The translations under genes and the position numbers were made by a program. The notes below the pieces were generated by a model, which searched no databases, had not been told where the DNA came from, and saw only the letters and a program-made list of their open reading frames with translations. DNA of 64,000 bases from Chromobotia macracanthus (lineage: Eukaryota; Chordata; Actinopteri; Cypriniformes; Botiidae): contig JAZGTH010000008.1 in NCBI GenBank assembly GCA_036877525.1, forward strand, positions 10,446,001 to 10,510,000, read 5' to 3'. Shown here in pieces: positions 59,669 through 64,000 of this stretch (its first letter is position 1; the number at the start of each line of letters is the position of its first letter).

Positions 59669-61338
59669 CCTGCTACTTACTTTCCAGGGTACAGTCCACG
59701 GATTGAGCAGCAAGGGAGGCCAGTCTGTACTGTGTATACACTTTCAGATCACAAGCAACACCCTCCACAGGTTTCTTACACGGGACCACACAGACGCAGA
59801 CGTATACACCCGGCACACTGACACGAGACCTGTCACAATAACTTTTCAGGAGCCAAATGGGCTCTCCTCTTTAAAAAGAAAGAAAAAGAGAAACAAACAT
59901 CAATCAGATCTGCTCTGAGACAGCACTTTGAACTTGGCTGAGAAGCCGTCTAGGGAGTAAGTTCCTTCTCTCCGGTCAGCTTCCTCTGTTGGGATTACAC
60001 CTGGGTGCTCTCATCCGTCTTGGACTGGGCTAGACTTCGCCCAACTTTGTCACGTATCCGGATGTGGGCCACTAAACGGGTTGTGCAATCCACCAGGCTC
60101 AGCTCATGTATTCTCCAGCAGCAAGCGTGTGTGATACAGTCGGGGAGCAGCGCATGTCTGTCGCGTCCTGTCCCATGTGCTAGTCTCACTGCGCTGTCAC
60201 AGTGTTTCCTGCCTGCCGATTTCCAGGCTCAGTTGCTTGCGCACAGGAACATGTGGTTTTAAATGTAATCCAGACCTCAATAGAGGACAAGCAGTATAGG
60301 AGGAGGGAATGGAGGGATAAAGGGAGGAGAGAGCGAGAGGAGAGATTGAATCCAGCCAATATTTCTCCTGAAGTGGCAAAATGAAACAGGAGGTAGCTGA
60401 GCCGAAATGCCCTTTCTCTTTTTTTTGTGTGTGTTCACGTCACACATATGTAGACCCAACAGTGAGCTTGTAATACGAGACGGATATTAGAGGAAGTTTT
60501 AGTGCAGCGTAATGGGTCGTGAGTGCTGTGTTCTGCACACTCTCTGTTCATCTGAATGCTTTCACAATAAAAGCTTCAAAAGAATCTATTAAGCAGCACC
60601 ACCAATGGAAATGTTCAATTAGTCACTTTTCTGTCTTGTGGTTTAAATGCAAGTCGGAAATGTAACATTAAGGAAAATCAGTTTAATAAAAGAAAGCATG
60701 TTGTGGTCAGATACAGTGTAAACACCCAGAGACAATAATCTTGATATAAGATATTATATTATGCAATATGTAAGAAAATGAAGATATCTTAATTATTTTA
60801 AATCTATTTATTTCTGCAATAAGCTGGAAAACCAAACAACTTGGATGATTAAATAGATTAAATTAGCTACACAATAATAAATAAACTAAATGGGATACAC
60901 TGATTCAAAATACAAAATTCAGATTTAAAATACATTGGGAATGACTTTAGTAACAGGATACAAATACAGTGGCATTTAAGTTACATTTGTTTCTGAATTT
61001 CTTTAAACTACAAAACATCAATGTGCTATCTTCAAGCAAATTATGCTAGATATTTAGTAGCCACATGTATATTTCTTACATTAACTATGGACGTGTTCCT
61101 GTAAGTTTGAAAAAAGTATCTAAAAACACTATTGTTTTATTATTTAAAACATTTTGCTGTTTTATTGCTCTTCAAACTGTGCATTATTGCTCTTCAAAAT
61201 AAATGCCACTTGATAAGTTATGGTCTAATACAATAACATTCAGTGTGACATTAAGTACTTTTGGGGCCACTGTTTGTGAACGTTAAGGCACACTAACCAA
61301 AATTATATAGTCCCACATAGAGCATCTTTAAAAACAAT
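59669..61338. other. vegfd upstream region and pir downstream region
   Basis: From 59669 upward this is the vegfd 5' untranslated and promoter side, moderately GC-richer to about 60250. A purine-rich agggaggagagagcg stretch is near 60320. A minus-strand poly(A) candidate for pir (TTTATT on the plus strand) is at 61161-61166, about 170 bp beyond the pir stop. No other gene was seen. Confidence 0.45.
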
Positions 61339-63528
61339 TCAAAACTTTTGCCCAATCCTTGATTGCCAAACCTTCGCCCTCTCAAATCCGTTTGTGGCCG
61401 ATTTGTAGTCTCTGATGGCCTGATCAATCTCTTCCTGTGTGTTCATAACAAAGGGCCCTAAAACCAAAAATAACATTTTTTAAAAGCCATTTAAATGTTT
61501 ACCACTTACATTTGGATATTCTATTTATATATTTACATCACATTAGTAAAAATATGACTAATATAACATGCATAACCTACCATACTGAACCACAGGTTCT
61601 TTAATGGGCTCACCAGCAATTAAAACAAAGTGAGACTCGTCAGCAGCCTAGAAATAATAATAGAAAGTTTAGAAAATTAGAACAATTAGAAAATTCTGAT
61701 TTTCTAATACCAGAATTGGTTCCCATAGGAACAGGAGGAAAAACAACCTTGTTTTCCACTCTGACGTATTCACCATCTTCAAAAACTACAGTGTGGTGTG
61801 GCTCAATCGTTCGCACATCATCATCTGGGCCTGAGGGGAATTCAAACAACTAACATTCATCTCACAAATGATGTTATACAGACTGGTTATACTTTAATCA
61901 TTTTAATGACTTGTCTTGGCTAGAAACTCAGTGTTGAATTCAAGGTAGGGTAGGCGATCTTGGAGAGGCTAGCAATACCAATCTAGCTTTGAAAGCTTAA
62001 TTTCCCACTCTCCCTTCAGAGCTCTCTCCAAAGCGATGCCTCCTCCAACACATGAACGCATACAAAGTTTGACAGGCAAGTAGAACATCCTATCATTAAA
62101 TTTTGACTGAATGCAATGATTGGATGAACATTTTATGGTCATGAACTTTCCACAGAAAACAGAACATCAGATATCAAGCAGAACAGAATAAATAAGGGGA
62201 AACGTCAACACCAGATGGTTTCTGTGGAATAAAGATTGTCCCATATCTTATTCCACTCATTTAGATCATTACTGTATACGTTTCTCAAAAGCTATTTAAT
62301 TTAATTAAAGTGAAAACTTAAGATTCAAGGTTCACTTAGAGACACCTTTGAAGTTGCAGGTGGAAGATTTATGGTAAATGAATATGTGTATTTCTAATCT
62401 CCTACAACCTGAAAATCATTAAAACGGACCCAATAAATCACATATCAAACATCGCTTTAGCCATCTCATTTCTCAACTTGAGGGTTTAGAGTTGCCATTG
62501 GCACAAGATCACAGACATAGTCCAAAGGCCTGACAGATGTCCAAGAGGAAGTGAGAAGTAATTTTAATGCACCTGCTCATGTTTCAAGGACTGAAAGCTA
62601 AATCCACTACAGCAGGATGAAGACTGGATATACAGCAGGATATATTAGCTTCTATATTGTTTTTATTCAGACTCACCAGTGCATAAAGAACCTGCCAGGG
62701 TGTAGATGAAAGCTGTCCAACCTGAGAAAGGATAGCTATAGTTACTGTAATAATAATAATAATACATAATTAACTGTAAATGAATATACAGAAATATCAC
62801 TGAGTAGGGTGAATTTAGCTACAGCTAAAGTTGATGTTACATGCTCACACACGACTACACATGAAATGCCTCATTCAGCTTATCTAGCAGCTTTATCATG
62901 CCCTCATTGGCACTCTTTCCAACATACTCATACGGGTGACTTTGTATTTAATACATTTACATTGATGCATGTGGGCTATAAAATTGATCAGTACATGTGT
63001 TCCCTGGGAATCAAACCCATAACTGTTGTGTTGCTAATTCAGTGCTCTGCATTGCCTGTAACTTTGGACAGCTTTGTTATATTAGCTTTTTTTTTACACC
63101 TCAAGGTGGTTCATTTGTAATCTTCTTTTGTAATTCTGCCAAATGAATTCATTCTGAGCTGATGAAACTCTGACTGTTGACAGTGATTCAAAGGACTGAA
63201 CTTCTTTCACCATGTGAAAATGAGTACAAATGAAACAACACTGTTTTTGTCCAAAAATTACCAGAGTGAATCATTACAGTCACATATTCAAGTATTAATC
63301 ATGAGCAATTTCCTGCTAAATGTGTTTGCTGTTTCTGTAAAGTTTCACTTTGTCTGTAAAGTAACTGCTGGTATAAGTGACCATTTCTCTCTGCGTACGA
63401 CACACAGAGGTGAAACGCAACACACATGTAAACCCTCCTTTACCTTTGGGTACAGGCTGTGTGTGCTTTGCACCTTCCTTCAGTTTAAAGTCGAGATACA
63501 TTGTTGGAGTTCTCGTGTAAACCTTTGA
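61339..63528 (-). CDS. pir: pir (pirin), C-terminal exons, 5' part outside the window
   Basis: Five minus-strand exons keep one frame: 63444-63528, 62677-62721, 61748-61830, 61581-61647 and 61339-61457, ending in TGA. They encode about 132 residues aligning with the second half of pirin (human 290 residues). Key stretches are SKVYTRTPTMYLDFKL, GAKHTQPVPKG, GWTAFIYTLAGS, RTIEPHHTVVFEDGE, SHFVLIAGEPIKEPVVQYGP, FVMNTQEEIDQAI and GFERAKVWQSRIG. Family knowledge: pirin is a nuclear bicupin with an N-terminal iron site; it acts as a redox-sensing co-regulator of NF-kB and has quercetin dioxygenase activity. The metal-ligand exons lie beyond the right edge and cannot be checked. The intron at 63529-64000 shows nothing else. 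vegfd as neighbour matches mammalian Xp22.2. Confidence 0.95.
61944..62170. mobile_element. Family B element, right end lost, pir intron
   Basis: Starts aaggtagggtaggcgat and continues agaggctagcaatacc, ctctccaaagcgatgcctcc, matching the copies at 4.27 and 40.78 kb. Similarity fades after aatgattggatgaac. Confidence 0.7.
62940..63050 (-). mobile_element. Degenerate SINE fragment in a pir intron
   Basis: gttccctgggaatcaaaccc followed by a diverged ctaattcagtgctctgc resembles the reverse complement of the SINE B-box and A-box region. Confidence 0.5.
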
Positions 63529-64000
63529 CTGAAAAGAGAAAAACAAAAATGTCAAACAGACAACGCTTGAAAAAAAGTAAAAACCAAATTGCGGTTTACA
63601 GCGGGAGACCACCGTCACAACAACATCCTATGTTCTTTATTCAAGAGCAAAACAAGAGAAATTGTTCAATACTGTTAAAATTATGGGCTATAACAGATGA
63701 ATAAACATTGTGTGAGTTCCACTGCATATCTGGTTCCAGTAAGCCCAAGTGTTTGGCTGACCCACATTTAAACTTCAGTGGTGCGTCCACCCCTCTGCCC
63801 TGGAGAAACCTTCCATAACCACATTTTACATTGGAAACATTTCACAAAACCACTTCCACTCCTGCCTGCTCCAAATTTCCTGCTGATGTCAGAGAGAGGG
63901 TAGAGGATGCCCTTGCAGCAGCATTTAGTGTGATGGAGTCCGATATCAGATTGTAAATCAAAAGCTTTGATTGGCTGGAACGTTTTAAAAAGGAGTATAA

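Overview
The window is genomic DNA of a ray-finned fish, most likely a cypriniform. It is AT-rich and vertebrate-like, with GT-AG introns, microsatellites, tRNA-derived SINEs and small inverted-repeat transposons. Every recognisable gene is a vertebrate gene with fish-like residue choices. The species assignment is inference from the repeat types and gene content; no species-specific marker was read.

Left part (1-28.4 kb). The first two coding exons of plekha3 (FAPP1 PH domain) lie on the minus strand and run off the left edge. A 605-bp gap separates them from the divergently transcribed rpgr (retinal GTPase regulator). rpgr has an RCC1-like propeller encoded by small exons, a 2.9-kb acidic exon equivalent to mammalian ORF15, and downstream exons giving an alternative C terminus with a CaaX box. 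dynlt3 (dynein light chain Tctex-type 3) follows on the plus strand. cybb (NOX2/gp91phox, 13 exons) and xk (XK membrane protein, 3 exons) follow on the minus strand and are complete. In mammals xk, cybb, dynlt3 and rpgr sit in one Xp11.4-p21.1 block.

Middle (28.4-36.3 kb). No known gene was recognised. There are GC-richer sequence near 29.45 kb, two frame-compatible exon-like segments at 30.2 and 32.2 kb, and SINEs.

Right part (36.3-64 kb). grpr (gastrin-releasing peptide receptor, 3 exons, plus strand) is complete. After it comes a roughly 10-kb gene-poor stretch with a suspicious homopolymer block at 44.2-44.4 kb and an unrecognised broken coding-like segment at 50.76-51.13 kb. vegfd (VEGF-D, minus strand) has six well-supported exons plus an uncertain last exon. 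The C-terminal half of pir (pirin, minus strand) runs off the right edge. grpr, vegfd and pir are neighbours in mammalian Xp22.2, so two blocks that are far apart in humans are adjacent here.

The genes do not form an operon-like pathway. rpgr, dynlt3 and plekha3 relate to cilia and trafficking, cybb is the phagocyte oxidase, and xk is a scramblase-family protein. Three families of short inverted-repeat elements (called A, B and C below) and a cyprinid-type tRNA SINE recur through introns and intergenic DNA. Splice sites were placed by eye from GT/AG context and reading-frame continuity, so exon edges are predictions.
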